The notes: generated by a model not told the origin, from the letters alone. Shown: positions 1-7,122, counted from the stretch's first letter. The stretch is DNA of 13,272 bases from an uncultured Polyangiaceae bacterium (GCA_947258625.1 CAMYJN010000014.1:1-13272), one strand, 5' to 3'. Numbers and translations: made by a program.

Positions 1-1
1 C

Positions 2-76
2 GTTTACGAAGTGTTCGACGATCGGGTGATCGTGATCGTCCTCAAGGTTGGCCATCGAAAGGACATCTACAAATAG
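2..76 (+). CDS. RelE/ParE-family toxin, C-terminal fragment (cut by window edge)
   Basis: Reading from base 2, the frame encodes 24 residues, starting VYEVFDDRVIVIVLKVGH and ending RKDIYK, before TAG at 74-76. This resembles the last two beta strands of RelE-type toxins, which usually end in a pattern such as 'Y.V.DD.V.V.V..VGHR..VY'. RelE toxins are ribosome-dependent mRNA endonucleases paired with an antitoxin encoded next to them. The start of the gene and any upstream antitoxin lie outside the window. Only the tail is visible, so ParE (gyrase-targeting, same fold) cannot be excluded. Confidence 0.75.
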   Translation, partial: VYEVFDDRVIVIVLKVGHRKDIYK

Positions 77-138
77 CAAACCACGAAACGAGCTTCGTCG
101 AAGTGGTGGATTCCACCTGCGGCGAGGTTCAGCGGTAG

Positions 139-249
139 ATGACGAGTTGGGCAGAGGGTGCCAAGATTCCATTGCGTTCTTCGACCAGCTACGCCGTCAT
201 CATCACCTCCATCGCCACCCCGAACTCCACCGGACAACGCTGTGCGTAA
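139..249 (+). CDS. Possible 36-residue small protein ORF, part of a repeated segment
   Basis: ATG at 139 opens a 36-codon frame ending with TAA at 247-249. A GAGG sits about 12 bases upstream, which is a weak ribosome binding site. The C-terminal part (TSYAVIITSIATPNSTGQRCA split at residues 16-36) is echoed by a second copy at 9187 onward, read in the same sense as TSYAAITTSIG then TPNSTGQRCA. Between the copies five codon differences are silent and three change the residue. That leans towards this strand having once been coding. The ORF ends just before a strong hairpin terminator at 285-312. I do not recognise the family. It may be a real small protein or a relic of a longer gene. Confidence 0.3.
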   Translation: MTSWAEGAKIPLRSSTSYAVIITSIATPNSTGQRCA

Positions 250-264
250 CGGGCCCCCGCAACC
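182..264 (+). repeat. 83-base direct repeat, left copy
   Basis: This segment aligns without gaps to 9185-9267, with about 72 of 83 bases identical by hand count. Both copies have the same orientation and lie outside the two ends of the minus-strand biosynthetic operon. The best conserved part includes CACCGGACAACGCTGTGCG. Both copies are followed about 7-20 bases later by an unrelated hairpin that looks like a plus-strand terminator. The repeat may be a shared gene end, a dispersed repeat, or a duplication made when the island arrived. Confidence 0.75.
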
Positions 265-278
265 CACAGCGTTGACCG
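231..278. repeat. Imperfect inverted repeat / hairpin at end of the left repeat
   Basis: CGGACAACGCTGTG (231-244) pairs with CACAGCGTTGACCG (265-278) with one mismatch, leaving a 20-base loop. The core AACGCTGTG/CACAGCGTT is a perfect 9-base match. The right arm is missing from the second repeat copy near 9260, so the palindrome is specific to this site. No T run follows directly, so it is less likely to be a terminator than the hairpin just downstream. Confidence 0.55.
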
Positions 279-284
279 CTCTTC

Positions 285-312
285 AAGGCCCTCGGTTTCG
301 ACCGGGGGCTTT
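285..312 (+). terminator. Rho-independent terminator with UUCG tetraloop
   Basis: AAGGCCCTCGGT (285-296) pairs with ACCGGGGGCTTT (301-312) over 12 positions with two G-U wobbles, closed by a TTCG loop at 297-300 and ending in a short T run. The very stable UUCG loop makes this a convincing hairpin. The T run lies on the plus strand, so it would stop transcription from the left-edge toxin gene or small ORF before it runs into the oppositely oriented cluster. Confidence 0.7.
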
Positions 313-434
313 GTCGTTCCAGCGAAGAAAAGGGGCGCCTCCGCGGACGGTGGAGCTAGAGGAGCCGCTTGATCTCATCTACCCCCCCGGCAGAGCGCCA
401 CGCGACTCAGTGCCGTCTCGCGCTGCCCGCGTAT
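313..434. other. Short convergent intergenic gap
   Basis: These 122 bases separate the plus-strand terminator from the end of the minus-strand operon. I see no ORF with coding character. Read on the minus strand, a weak stem around 340-355 (CTCC...GGAG) is followed by CCCCTTTTC, which could terminate the operon. The stem is only four to five pairs, so this is not asserted. A run of seven C lies at 385-391. Confidence 0.4.
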
Positions 435-1037
435 TCAGCGGAGAGGGATGCGGGTGTTTGTACTCGCTCCGAGCTCGCCCCGCGCGACAGGCCTGCCCCC
501 GACAGACGCCTCGACGTCGAATCCCAGCACGCCGTCGCGCTCGACCCTCCACTCGGCACGGTAGTCGAGGCGGCAGCCCGGGAACACGGGTTCGAGGAAT
601 CGCATGTCGATGCGGCCGGTTAGCCCTACGACCGGAGACTTCGAGAGCTCTTCGAGCAGCGTCAGGCCTTCGTGCGATGGGGTCGCGCTAGGCCGTAGGG
701 AATAGCCAGCGTCGAGCAGCTCGAGCGTCCGGAGCCCGAGCCCCTCGTCGTTGCGCTCCGCCCCCGCTTTGCGGATCGCGTCTAGGCTCGCCAGGAGCTG
801 GGCAGTCTGGCCGAGGCCTTCGACGACATAAACGCCGGGCCACAACGACCAGTTGGGGAAATGTCCATCGAAGACGGGATCGTTCACCGAGATCTGAAGG
901 GCCGCTTCGATGGAGCGCACCTCCCCCAGGCTGAAGCGCTTGACACGGTCGACGAAGAGAAAGGGCCTTCGGTGTGGAAGGATCCGTTCGACGATATTGG
1001 CCCCAAAGCCGCGGTGCTTTTCATTTGCTCGTGTCAT
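435..1037 (-). CDS. FabZ-like beta-hydroxyacyl-ACP dehydratase
   Basis: The 200-residue product is a single hotdog-fold dehydratase that should remove water from a 3-hydroxyacyl-ACP to give the trans-2-enoyl-ACP. It has the family's LPHRRPFLFVDRV near residues 20-32, the catalytic histidine in GHFP (His59) and the catalytic glutamate in VVEGLGQ (Glu73). The His-Glu spacing of 14 matches FabZ. It is longer than typical FabZ (about 150 residues). The extra length is a charged insert at about 90-130, between the central helix and the following strands, plus a C-terminal tail. The start codon overlaps the stop of the upstream FabD-like gene in an ATGA. It is the last gene of the operon and probably acts on intermediates carried by the ACP at 3730-4020. 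Confidence 0.88.
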   Translation of the reverse strand: MTRANEKHRGFGANIVERILPHRRPFLFVDRVKRFSLGEVRSIEAALQISVNDPVFDGHFPNWSLWPGVYVVEGLGQTAQLLASLDAIRKAGAERNDEGLGLRTLELLDAGYSLRPSATPSHEGLTLLEELSKSPVVGLTGRIDMRFLEPVFPGCRLDYRAEWRVERDGVLGFDVEASVGGRPVARGELGASTNTRIPLR

Positions 1038-1951
1038 GCCAGCTCCCTGACGATGGTTCGCAGCTCCTCGACCGAAGAGCTGCCATGGATTCGAATTGTG
1101 GAGCGTTGGTCGAGATGACGCTTAAGGATGTGATGCAGGCTGTGATGAGGACCAAGCACGACGATCTCGCTTGTTCCCTCTGCAAGCAGGAATTCGATGG
1201 CGCGGTGGAGCCGGATCGGCCGGGTGAGTTGCGAAAGCACGAGCTCGACAGCCTGTTTGGCGTCGGTGGGGCCGCGATCGGCCGTTTCGTTGCTCACCCA
1301 CGTGGTCGTTCCGCCCGCGTCTCCGATGAGCGATTCGGCCAACGGTCGTAGCTCGGCGACGGCCGTCTGCATGAGGGGCGAATGCCACGGGCCAGAAACG
1401 GGGAGTGGAGAGACGCGATCCGCCGCCGCCGCCGCTCGAAGAGCCGCGCGCGCACCCGCAACGAGATGCGTGTCCGCGGTCGTCTGCCCAGCGCGGAAGA
1501 TGGCTCCCGCCCTACTACCGAGCTCTAGTACCTCGTCGAGCCTTGCTTCCGACCCACGGACCGCTGCCATGCCGCCGGGTTGTGCGCGCGCGGCGGCCGC
1601 CATGGCACGCCCGCGCATTGCCGAGAGATGGACGGCTTCCTCGAAGCCGAGATGACCCGAGAGCGCGAGTGCTCCGATCTCGCCGGCCGAATGCCCGAGC
1701 GCGAGCGACGGCTCGACGCCCTCGTCCCGGAGGAAGGAAGCCGCGCTCAGCGCTACTGCGGTGAGCGCCGGCTGAACGTATTCGGTGCGCAGGAGAGATC
1801 TTCCGCCAAGCTCCGAGACTTGGAGTAGATTCTTGCTCGCCGCTTCACTCGCCCGTTCCCAATACTTTGCTGCAGGTGGATACGATCGAGCGAGCTCCAG
1901 CCCCATCCCCGCGTGCTCGGCTCCTTGCCCCGCCACGAGCCAGGCGATCAT
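1034..1951 (-). CDS. FabD-like malonyl-CoA:ACP acyltransferase
   Basis: The 305-residue protein matches the length and motif order of FabD acyltransferases, which move malonyl from CoA to the ACP thiol. It has the oxyanion AGQG motif (residues 7-10), QPA at 60-62, the nucleophile elbow GHSAGE (Ser88), an MRGRAM segment with the malonate-binding arginine (Arg113), and GPWHSPLM carrying the catalytic His190. The usual phenylalanine of GAFHS is replaced by tryptophan, which could subtly alter the acyl pocket. Malonyl specificity is inferred, not shown. The start overlaps the FabG-like stop in ATGA and the stop overlaps the dehydratase start in ATGA. A cluster-specific copy suggests a dedicated pathway rather than housekeeping fatty acid synthesis. 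Confidence 0.88.
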   Translation of the reverse strand: MIAWLVAGQGAEHAGMGLELARSYPPAAKYWERASEAASKNLLQVSELGGRSLLRTEYVQPALTAVALSAASFLRDEGVEPSLALGHSAGEIGALALSGHLGFEEAVHLSAMRGRAMAAAARAQPGGMAAVRGSEARLDEVLELGSRAGAIFRAGQTTADTHLVAGARAALRAAAAADRVSPLPVSGPWHSPLMQTAVAELRPLAESLIGDAGGTTTWVSNETADRGPTDAKQAVELVLSQLTRPIRLHRAIEFLLAEGTSEIVVLGPHHSLHHILKRHLDQRSTIRIHGSSSVEELRTIVRELA

Positions 1952-2682
1952 GCGGTCATCCCGCCGTCGACGACGACTGTTTCACCCGTGATGTAGCTGG
2001 CCTCGTCGGAGGCCAGGAAGGCCACGACGCTTGCGAGCTCTTCGGAGCGCCCGGGCCGGCCCATGGGGAGCAATTGCATGCGGGCATCCCGCACCCGGTG
2101 ATCCATTCGCTGCGCCATGCCTGCATCGAAGATCCCCGGGGCGACCGCGTTGATGCGAATTCCATGCCGGGCCAGCTCGCGAGCGAGGGTTCGCGTGAGC
2201 GCGATGACCCCGCCCTTGGACGCCGCGTAGCTCGCTTGGCCGGGACTCGCATACAGACCCGCCACGGACGCAACGTTGATCACCACCCCACCACCGGAGC
2301 GGATCATGCCGGGGAGCGCAGCGCGGATGCACGCCATAGTGCCATTCAAGTTCGTCGCGATCACCTCCGCGTCATCGGCATCGGGCTGGAGCAAGAAGAA
2401 CTGATCCCGAATGATCGCAGCGTTGTTCACCAGCACGTCGAGATCGGGCAGTTCGGCGATGGACGTTCGGACGGCGGCGGCATCCTCGAGGTCGAGCTCG
2501 ATCGACGCGGCCTCGGCTCCTAGCGAAGCGCAGCCCGCGACGCAATCCTCGGCCTCGTCGCGTCGGTTTCGATAGCCGACGAACACGGACGCTCCTTCGC
2601 TGGCGAAACGCAGCGCGATATCGCGTCCCAGCCCGCGTGATGCGCCCGTCACGAGGACTCTTCGCTCTTCGAATCGCTTCAT
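1948..2682 (-). CDS. FabG-like 3-oxoacyl-ACP reductase (SDR family)
   Basis: This 244-residue classical short-chain dehydrogenase should reduce the 3-ketoacyl-ACP with NADPH. It has the nucleotide-binding TGASRGLG at 12-19, NNAA at 86-89, Asn111, Ser139, Tyr152 and Lys156 of the catalytic tetrad (YAASK), and the family's NAVAPG near 178-183. The C-terminus ends in the typical ITGETVVVDGG. I chose ATG at 2682 because it overlaps the GcvT-like stop as ATGA. An in-frame ATG six codons upstream is less likely. Arginines after the first glycine motif (YRNRR, 37-41) fit NADPH preference. All catalytic residues are present. Confidence 0.9.
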   Translation of the reverse strand: MKRFEERRVLVTGASRGLGRDIALRFASEGASVFVGYRNRRDEAEDCVAGCASLGAEAASIELDLEDAAAVRTSIAELPDLDVLVNNAAIIRDQFFLLQPDADDAEVIATNLNGTMACIRAALPGMIRSGGGVVINVASVAGLYASPGQASYAASKGGVIALTRTLARELARHGIRINAVAPGIFDAGMAQRMDHRVRDARMQLLPMGRPGRSEELASVVAFLASDEASYITGETVVVDGGMTA

Positions 2683-3740
2683 GGCAGTGAGCCTTGCCAC
2701 AACGGAGGATAGGTTGCGTCCTCTCGTGTCGAGTAGGTGTGACGATGCGGATCGACGAAAAGGCTTCGGTTGACGAGAAGGGGGCTCGAGACGGTCTGAA
2801 TCCGGGTCGCGGAGTCCCGATTGGGCGCGAAGAATTGGTCAATCCCAGGATGCGCGACTGAGATGTCGAGCAGCGCCGTCCCGATGAGGCCACCCACACC
2901 GGGAGAAAACACGGCGGTCATCACTTCTCCCACCCGGGCGTCTGGGCCGTGGAGCGCATCGCCCGCATTCAGTCCCTCGCGTGCCACGAAGTGTGTCAGG
3001 CGGCGGCGGATGCCGCGGGCCCTCCGCTCCTCGATCGCCTCGATGCCCGGGAACCGCTTCCGCGTAGAGATGCGCCATTGGAGCTGGAGCTCGAGTGGGG
3101 TGAGTCCTTCGATCGAGCCGTGCCGGACCGAGAAGAAACCGTTTTCCAGGGCGCAGAGATCCAGCGTTTCGAGAGAGACCTCCGAGCCGCCGAAGGAGTT
3201 GACCAGCTCGAGCAACTCCCGCCGCGCGTCTGTGGCATCTTCGCTGCGGATCACGAGGTCGTATCCGTACTCGCCGGTCTTTCCGGCGCGGAAGCAGATC
3301 CCGCGATCAAAACGATAGAAGCTCAGATAGGGTAGGCCGATGACGTCCGGCGTGAGCCATTTGCTCAGCACTTCCCAAGCATAGGGTCCGTGCAGTGAGA
3401 GCAGCTCGTGCTCGTGTCGGAGATCTTCGAGCTCGATCTCCAGCTCGGGGTTGGCGTGACGGCCGAGGCGGGCCGAGAAATCCTCGGTCGTCATGCCTTC
3501 AACCATGAGAAAGCATGCGTCGTCATCAGGGCAAACATAAACGTCCGCGATGGGCTGACCCTGTTCGTCGAGGATCAATGTCTGCAGCATCCGACCGTCT
3601 CGGACCCATAGGTCGCCTGAGCAGACCGCGTCCACCGCCTCGATGGAGTCCTCGCCCACGAGCCGGAGGAGCCCTACGTGATCCATGCGGCTCAGCGCGG
3701 CGCCGTGGCGGACCGAACGGTACTCCGCTTCAAGACTCAC
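2679..3740 (-). CDS. GcvT-like folate-binding aminomethyltransferase-family protein
   Basis: The 353-residue product follows the GcvT fold over its whole length. The N-terminal part has GAALSRMDHVGLLRL (13-27) and the IADVYV strand (64-69) whose Asp66 aligns with the catalytic aspartate of T-protein. LHGPYAWEVL lies at 116-125 and GKTGEYGYDLVI at 153-164 matches the family's TGY.GE.G.E. The C-terminal barrel has LTPLELQLQWRI then RFPGIEAI and a late GVGGLIGTALLD. Known relatives move one-carbon units to or from tetrahydrofolate: glycine cleavage T-protein, DmdA, LigM and YgfZ. No lipoyl H-protein or P-protein gene is nearby, so glycine cleavage is unlikely. A one-carbon transfer, demethylation or non-catalytic role on the pathway product is inferred. 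The ATG lies inside the end of the ACP gene (11-base overlap). Confidence 0.8.
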   Translation of the reverse strand: MSLEAEYRSVRHGAALSRMDHVGLLRLVGEDSIEAVDAVCSGDLWVRDGRMLQTLILDEQGQPIADVYVCPDDDACFLMVEGMTTEDFSARLGRHANPELEIELEDLRHEHELLSLHGPYAWEVLSKWLTPDVIGLPYLSFYRFDRGICFRAGKTGEYGYDLVIRSEDATDARRELLELVNSFGGSEVSLETLDLCALENGFFSVRHGSIEGLTPLELQLQWRISTRKRFPGIEAIEERRARGIRRRLTHFVAREGLNAGDALHGPDARVGEVMTAVFSPGVGGLIGTALLDISVAHPGIDQFFAPNRDSATRIQTVSSPLLVNRSLFVDPHRHTYSTREDATYPPLWQGSLP

Positions 3741-4020
3741 CCCTGACCTCCATGATCGCGTCTACGATGGTGTTGACCGTTCGAATCTTGGTGGAGGCCA
3801 GCGGTGAGTTCGCGAGCTCCAGCCCAAAAACCGCATCGAGCTGAACCACGAGCTCGACGGCGTCGACCGAGTCCATACCTAGGCCGGTGCCGAAGAGGGG
3901 CGCGTCGGGGTCGATGGCCTCCGGCTCGATCTTCAGTTTCATGGTGTCGCGGAGGATCTGCCGAACACGGTCGAGAATCGCCACCCGGGAGGCGACGTAG
4001 TCGGACAGATCAGTTGTCAT
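3730..4020 (-). CDS. Acyl carrier protein
   Basis: The 96-residue acidic protein carries the phosphopantetheine attachment motif GMDSVDAVEL with Ser51, placed mid-chain as in ACPs (about 75-100 residues). Flanking features fit: a first helix with VRQILRDTMKLK, the 'LFGTGLG' loop, and a predicted final helix around TVNTIVDAIMEV. It should tether growing acyl chains for the neighbouring ketosynthase, reductase and dehydratase. I chose ATG at 4020 although the frame stays open much further upstream, because all ACP-like sequence begins here. The start overlaps the end of the ketosynthase gene by 11 bases. The 4'-phosphopantetheinyl transferase needed to activate it is not in the window. Confidence 0.92.
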   Translation of the reverse strand: MTTDLSDYVASRVAILDRVRQILRDTMKLKIEPEAIDPDAPLFGTGLGMDSVDAVELVVQLDAVFGLELANSPLASTKIRTVNTIVDAIMEVRGES

Positions 4021-6028
4021 GGTTGACCTCGGTGGACACAAGGATGATGGCGAGACTGGCGGTGGTGCCCTTGCTTGCGACCAGGGCAGTTCTCGCGCTC
4101 CCCCGGCGCAACGAGCCGAGGGCATGGGCGAGTGCGAAGCAGGAAGAAGTGGCGGGCAGGCCGGCAAAGGGTTTGGGTGGTTCGATGACGAGCTCTGGAC
4201 GTTCGTTCGATCCCCAACTGCTTTGCGCCTGCGCGATCGCTTCGTCCAATTGGTCGGGCCCCGCAAGGCCGACCCCTGCAACCTCGACCGCGGTCGGTGT
4301 CGTACACAGGACGAGCGCACAGGCGGCGTCGAAGAGGGCGCCTCCTTCAACATCATCCGCCCTCACATCCACGGCCGCGGCGACGATTTGGTCCGAGTCG
4401 CGTCGGCGGGCGAGCATCCGAGCAGAAAGGACGGCGGCCATGAGGCCACTCCCTTCGCCGATGGTGATCGTGCTCTGCGGACCGCGGATGTTCAGCGCCT
4501 TGGCGCACGCACCCTGCGCCGCGCTCGGGAGCACCTGGGCGAAAGCGGTGGTGTCGGGCGCGCCTAGGCCCCGTCGATCGACGCTACCGTGAAATCGCTC
4601 GAGGCTGTCGGTGGAGCCGCGGAGAAGTCCGGCGATCAGCCCGGTCCGCTCGCGCACTGTCCCTCGGAGCCGCACCCCCGCGTCGCCGAGTGCTCTGGAG
4701 GTGACGGCGGTCAGGAGCTCTGAGGCCCGATCGATTCCGCGAAGATCGACCCTGGGGAGCTCGGACGAGAGATCAATCTCGAGCTCGCCGTCCGTGGGTG
4801 CCGACTCCGATTCGTAGATCAAGGCGAGCTCTTCGACGCTGCTCACGCTGTTGCTCAAAGCAGCCGCCGCGCTGAGGAAGACTGGCCTGCGCTCCTCATC
4901 CTCGGAGGTGGGTTCGGCGCTTCCAAACACGAGCGCGCAGTTGTTCCCGCCAAAGGCCGAGTTACTCGAGAGCGCGAGGTCGTAGGCCAGAGGCCGCGGC
5001 TTCTTCGTGCCGACGGGGCGAGGCGGCCCCCCCGGACGCGGGCCTTGGAAGCCCGCGGTGGTCGGAGCCAGTCCCTCGCCCATACACTCGAGGGTGGCGA
5101 TCATCTCCAGCACGCCGGCGGCGCTCTGTGCATGGCCGAGGTGTCCCTTGCTGGAGCTGATCGGAAGAGCGCCGCCTAGCTCGGATCCGAACACCGACTG
5201 GACGGCGCACCACTCGGCCGTATCGTTGGCCATCGTGCCGGTACCATGAGCGTTGAAATAGCCTATCTCGGCTTTGGATGCGCCCGCGTCGTCGAGGGCG
5301 CCTTGGATGGCCGCCGCGACTCCCCGCCCCCTCGGGTCCGGAGAGGTCTCGTGGAATGCATCTCCCGAAAGGCCATAACCTCGAAGCACTGCATAGGTGA
5401 CGGCATCCCGTAGTCCGCCTCTTTCGATGACGAGGAAGCCGGCCCCTTCGCCGAGCGTGGTCCCCATCTGCAGACCAAACGGAGTGCAGGGGCGTTCACT
5501 GAGGACTCCGAGAGCATCGAATCCGGCAAAGAGCTTCGGCGTCAGCACGTCGATGCCGCCCGCCAACACCAGATCGGCCAACCCTTCGCGAATGAGGTCC
5601 GCACCGAAGCCGATGGCCTGCGTCGAAGACGTGCAGGCGGTGCAGACGGTGATGGCAGGACCGTCGATGGAAAACTTCTTCGCCAAGTCGCGGGCGACGC
5701 TCTCAGTGCTCTCGTCTCCAAAGAGGGTCGCACCGAGGGTCAGGGCAGCTCGCCGCGATCGAAGACAGCCCAAGTCGAGCCGAGCGTGCTCCAGTGCGTC
5801 CCGAAGCGCGAGGGATCCGAACTCGTGACAGAGCGCGGTCGGGTCGCGATCATCCAACTCGTATCCTGCCACCATGGCGCCCACGTGGGCTTTGAACGGG
5901 GAGGTTTCGAAGCGACGGACTGGGGCGATCCCAGTCTCGCCCTGGAGCAACGCGCTCCGCAAGCGTTCGCGCCCAACGCCCAGCGCGCTCGCTACCCCCC
6001 AACCGGTGATGTGCGGGGCATAGCTCAC
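4010..6028 (-). CDS. Ketosynthase fused to a degenerate ketosynthase-like (CLF-like) domain
   Basis: The 672-residue product has two parts. Residues 1-370 form a complete KAS/KS domain with catalytic Cys132 in TACTSS, His261 in NAHGTGT, and Lys294 and His299 in SSSKGHLGHAQSAAG, plus the late NSAFGGNN. It should do decarboxylative Claisen condensation on ACP-bound substrates. Residues about 380-672 look like a shortened second thiolase-fold domain. There, GPQSTITIGEGSG aligns with the KS nucleophile elbow, but Glu525 stands where cysteine belongs and no His-His pair is evident. This resembles chain-length-factor partners of type II polyketide synthases, which are usually separate proteins. The start is GTG at 6028, overlapping the upstream stop as GTGA. 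The open frame extends 80 codons further, but that part is arginine-rich shadow sequence. Residues around 325-345 are proline-rich. Confidence 0.87.
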   Translation of the reverse strand: MSYAPHITGWGVASALGVGRERLRSALLQGETGIAPVRRFETSPFKAHVGAMVAGYELDDRDPTALCHEFGSLALRDALEHARLDLGCLRSRRAALTLGATLFGDESTESVARDLAKKFSIDGPAITVCTACTSSTQAIGFGADLIREGLADLVLAGGIDVLTPKLFAGFDALGVLSERPCTPFGLQMGTTLGEGAGFLVIERGGLRDAVTYAVLRGYGLSGDAFHETSPDPRGRGVAAAIQGALDDAGASKAEIGYFNAHGTGTMANDTAEWCAVQSVFGSELGGALPISSSKGHLGHAQSAAGVLEMIATLECMGEGLAPTTAGFQGPRPGGPPRPVGTKKPRPLAYDLALSSNSAFGGNNCALVFGSAEPTSEDEERRPVFLSAAAALSNSVSSVEELALIYESESAPTDGELEIDLSSELPRVDLRGIDRASELLTAVTSRALGDAGVRLRGTVRERTGLIAGLLRGSTDSLERFHGSVDRRGLGAPDTTAFAQVLPSAAQGACAKALNIRGPQSTITIGEGSGLMAAVLSARMLARRRDSDQIVAAAVDVRADDVEGGALFDAACALVLCTTPTAVEVAGVGLAGPDQLDEAIAQAQSSWGSNERPELVIEPPKPFAGLPATSSCFALAHALGSLRRGSARTALVASKGTTASLAIILVSTEVNHDN

Positions 6029-7122
6029 CGGTCGGTGTTGTACTTGGCCGCGGCCTTGGCCTCTTCGAGCTGCTTTCGCCGGCGGGCGGCGGCCCCTACG
6101 ATGAAGAGAGCGAGCAGAAGCGCCAGCCCGCCTAAGCACATGACGAAGGCGCCACCAAGCCCCCCGGAGACTCCGAAAGCGATGCCGCCGGCGATCAAGA
6201 GCCCTCCTCCCGTGCCCGCGAGTCCCCTCGATGCTCGAGTCAGCCGCCTTGCCTTGCGCTCCAACCACTGGAGGTCATCCCGGCGTCGTCCTTTGCCAGC
6301 TGATGACGACTCCGTCGGGGACGCGGGGCTCGTCTCGACGGAATCAGGCATGGAGGGGTCGTCCGCGACGAAACTCATCATTCGTCTCGTTGCCAAGCTC
6401 ACCTCGAACTGCTCGCCGTCGCGCCGAGAGACACCGTTGCGTTCGGAGATTCGCGTGATCTTGTCGTTGAGGTCGGTCATGACCTCATTGCTGGACTGCA
6501 TGCGGAGCCGAGCGGAGAGTTGCGAGGATGCGCGCCGGAGGCGAACTCGGCCGTGGATTCCCATGCCATGCCTGCCGCCCTCCTCATCGAGGCCGGCGGC
6601 CATATCCATGAGCAGGTCCGGTTTCTGCTGCAGCTCTCGATCGATATCTTTCTTGAGCTCGGCGTCGGCCGTCCCGATGATGAAGTAGGCGTCGGCCACC
6701 GCCTGGTCGAGCACAGATGACATTGTTGCGACGTCGGCCTGGACCTCTTTGGTGCTGCGCACATCGTCGGGAAGGGCGTTCACGAGCTCCGAGTACACGA
6801 ACGCTTGATAGGTCGTTCCGAGGAACTGGTTGATGTCGGCAGCGAGCTGGCCATTGATGCCCCCGTCGACGATGCCCTCGCGCTTCGCCTCCTCGACGTA
6901 GTTCCTTGTCTTCAGAGGTTCGACCGCCTCCTTGATGTAGCGCAGCTCGAGCTCGGGTGAGTCGGCCGGGCGAGCGCGTCTCTGGGACGAGGCATACCTC
7001 GGGAGCGCCGCAGTGACCGTGGCGATGCCGCCGGCTGCAAACGCGGTCAGCCACTCTCTCCTTGCGAGGGAAGGCTCGGACGAGATCGGATCGGTTTCGT
7101 GGTTCGGCTCTGAGTTCGACAT
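6025..7122 (-). CDS. Tat-signal, C-terminally membrane-anchored protein of unknown function
   Basis: I do not recognise a family for this 365-residue protein. Residues 20-45 look like a twin-arginine signal: ARREWLTAF followed by a hydrophobic stretch to about 40. Residues 55-240 are mostly charged and helix-prone without visible enzyme motifs. Residues 250-285 are rich in Ser, Pro and Asp and may be a linker. A glycine- and leucine-rich hydrophobic pair of segments at about 300-320 and 322-346 predicts a membrane hairpin, followed by the basic tail ARRRKQLEEAKAAAKYNTDR. I chose ATG at 7122 because it directly precedes the signal region and upstream sequence looks non-coding. It sits inside the biosynthetic operon and its stop overlaps the ketosynthase start, so a role in localising, transporting or supporting the pathway in the envelope is inferred. 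Confidence 0.72.
   Translation of the reverse strand: MSNSEPNHETDPISSEPSLARREWLTAFAAGGIATVTAALPRYASSQRRARPADSPELELRYIKEAVEPLKTRNYVEEAKREGIVDGGINGQLAADINQFLGTTYQAFVYSELVNALPDDVRSTKEVQADVATMSSVLDQAVADAYFIIGTADAELKKDIDRELQQKPDLLMDMAAGLDEEGGRHGMGIHGRVRLRRASSQLSARLRMQSSNEVMTDLNDKITRISERNGVSRRDGEQFEVSLATRRMMSFVADDPSMPDSVETSPASPTESSSAGKGRRRDDLQWLERKARRLTRASRGLAGTGGGLLIAGGIAFGVSGGLGGAFVMCLGGLALLLALFIVGAAARRRKQLEEAKAAAKYNTDR

Noticed and set aside
231..278. Integron attC site, suggested by the AAC...GTT hairpin close to a RelE-type gene
   Set aside because: The core 7-mers (GGACAAC, GTTGACC) do not fit RYYYAAC/GTTRRRY, the second repeat copy lacks the right arm, and no integrase or cassette array is visible.
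4021..4356. An upstream extension of the ACP frame
   Set aside because: It overlaps the ketosynthase coding region antiphase and has no ACP-like sequence. ATG at 4020 gives a normal-length ACP.
6029..6268. An 80-codon upstream extension of the ketosynthase frame
   Set aside because: The extra sequence is arginine-rich, lacks KS homology and lies within the coding region of the Tat protein. GTG at 6028 in a GTGA overlap fits better.
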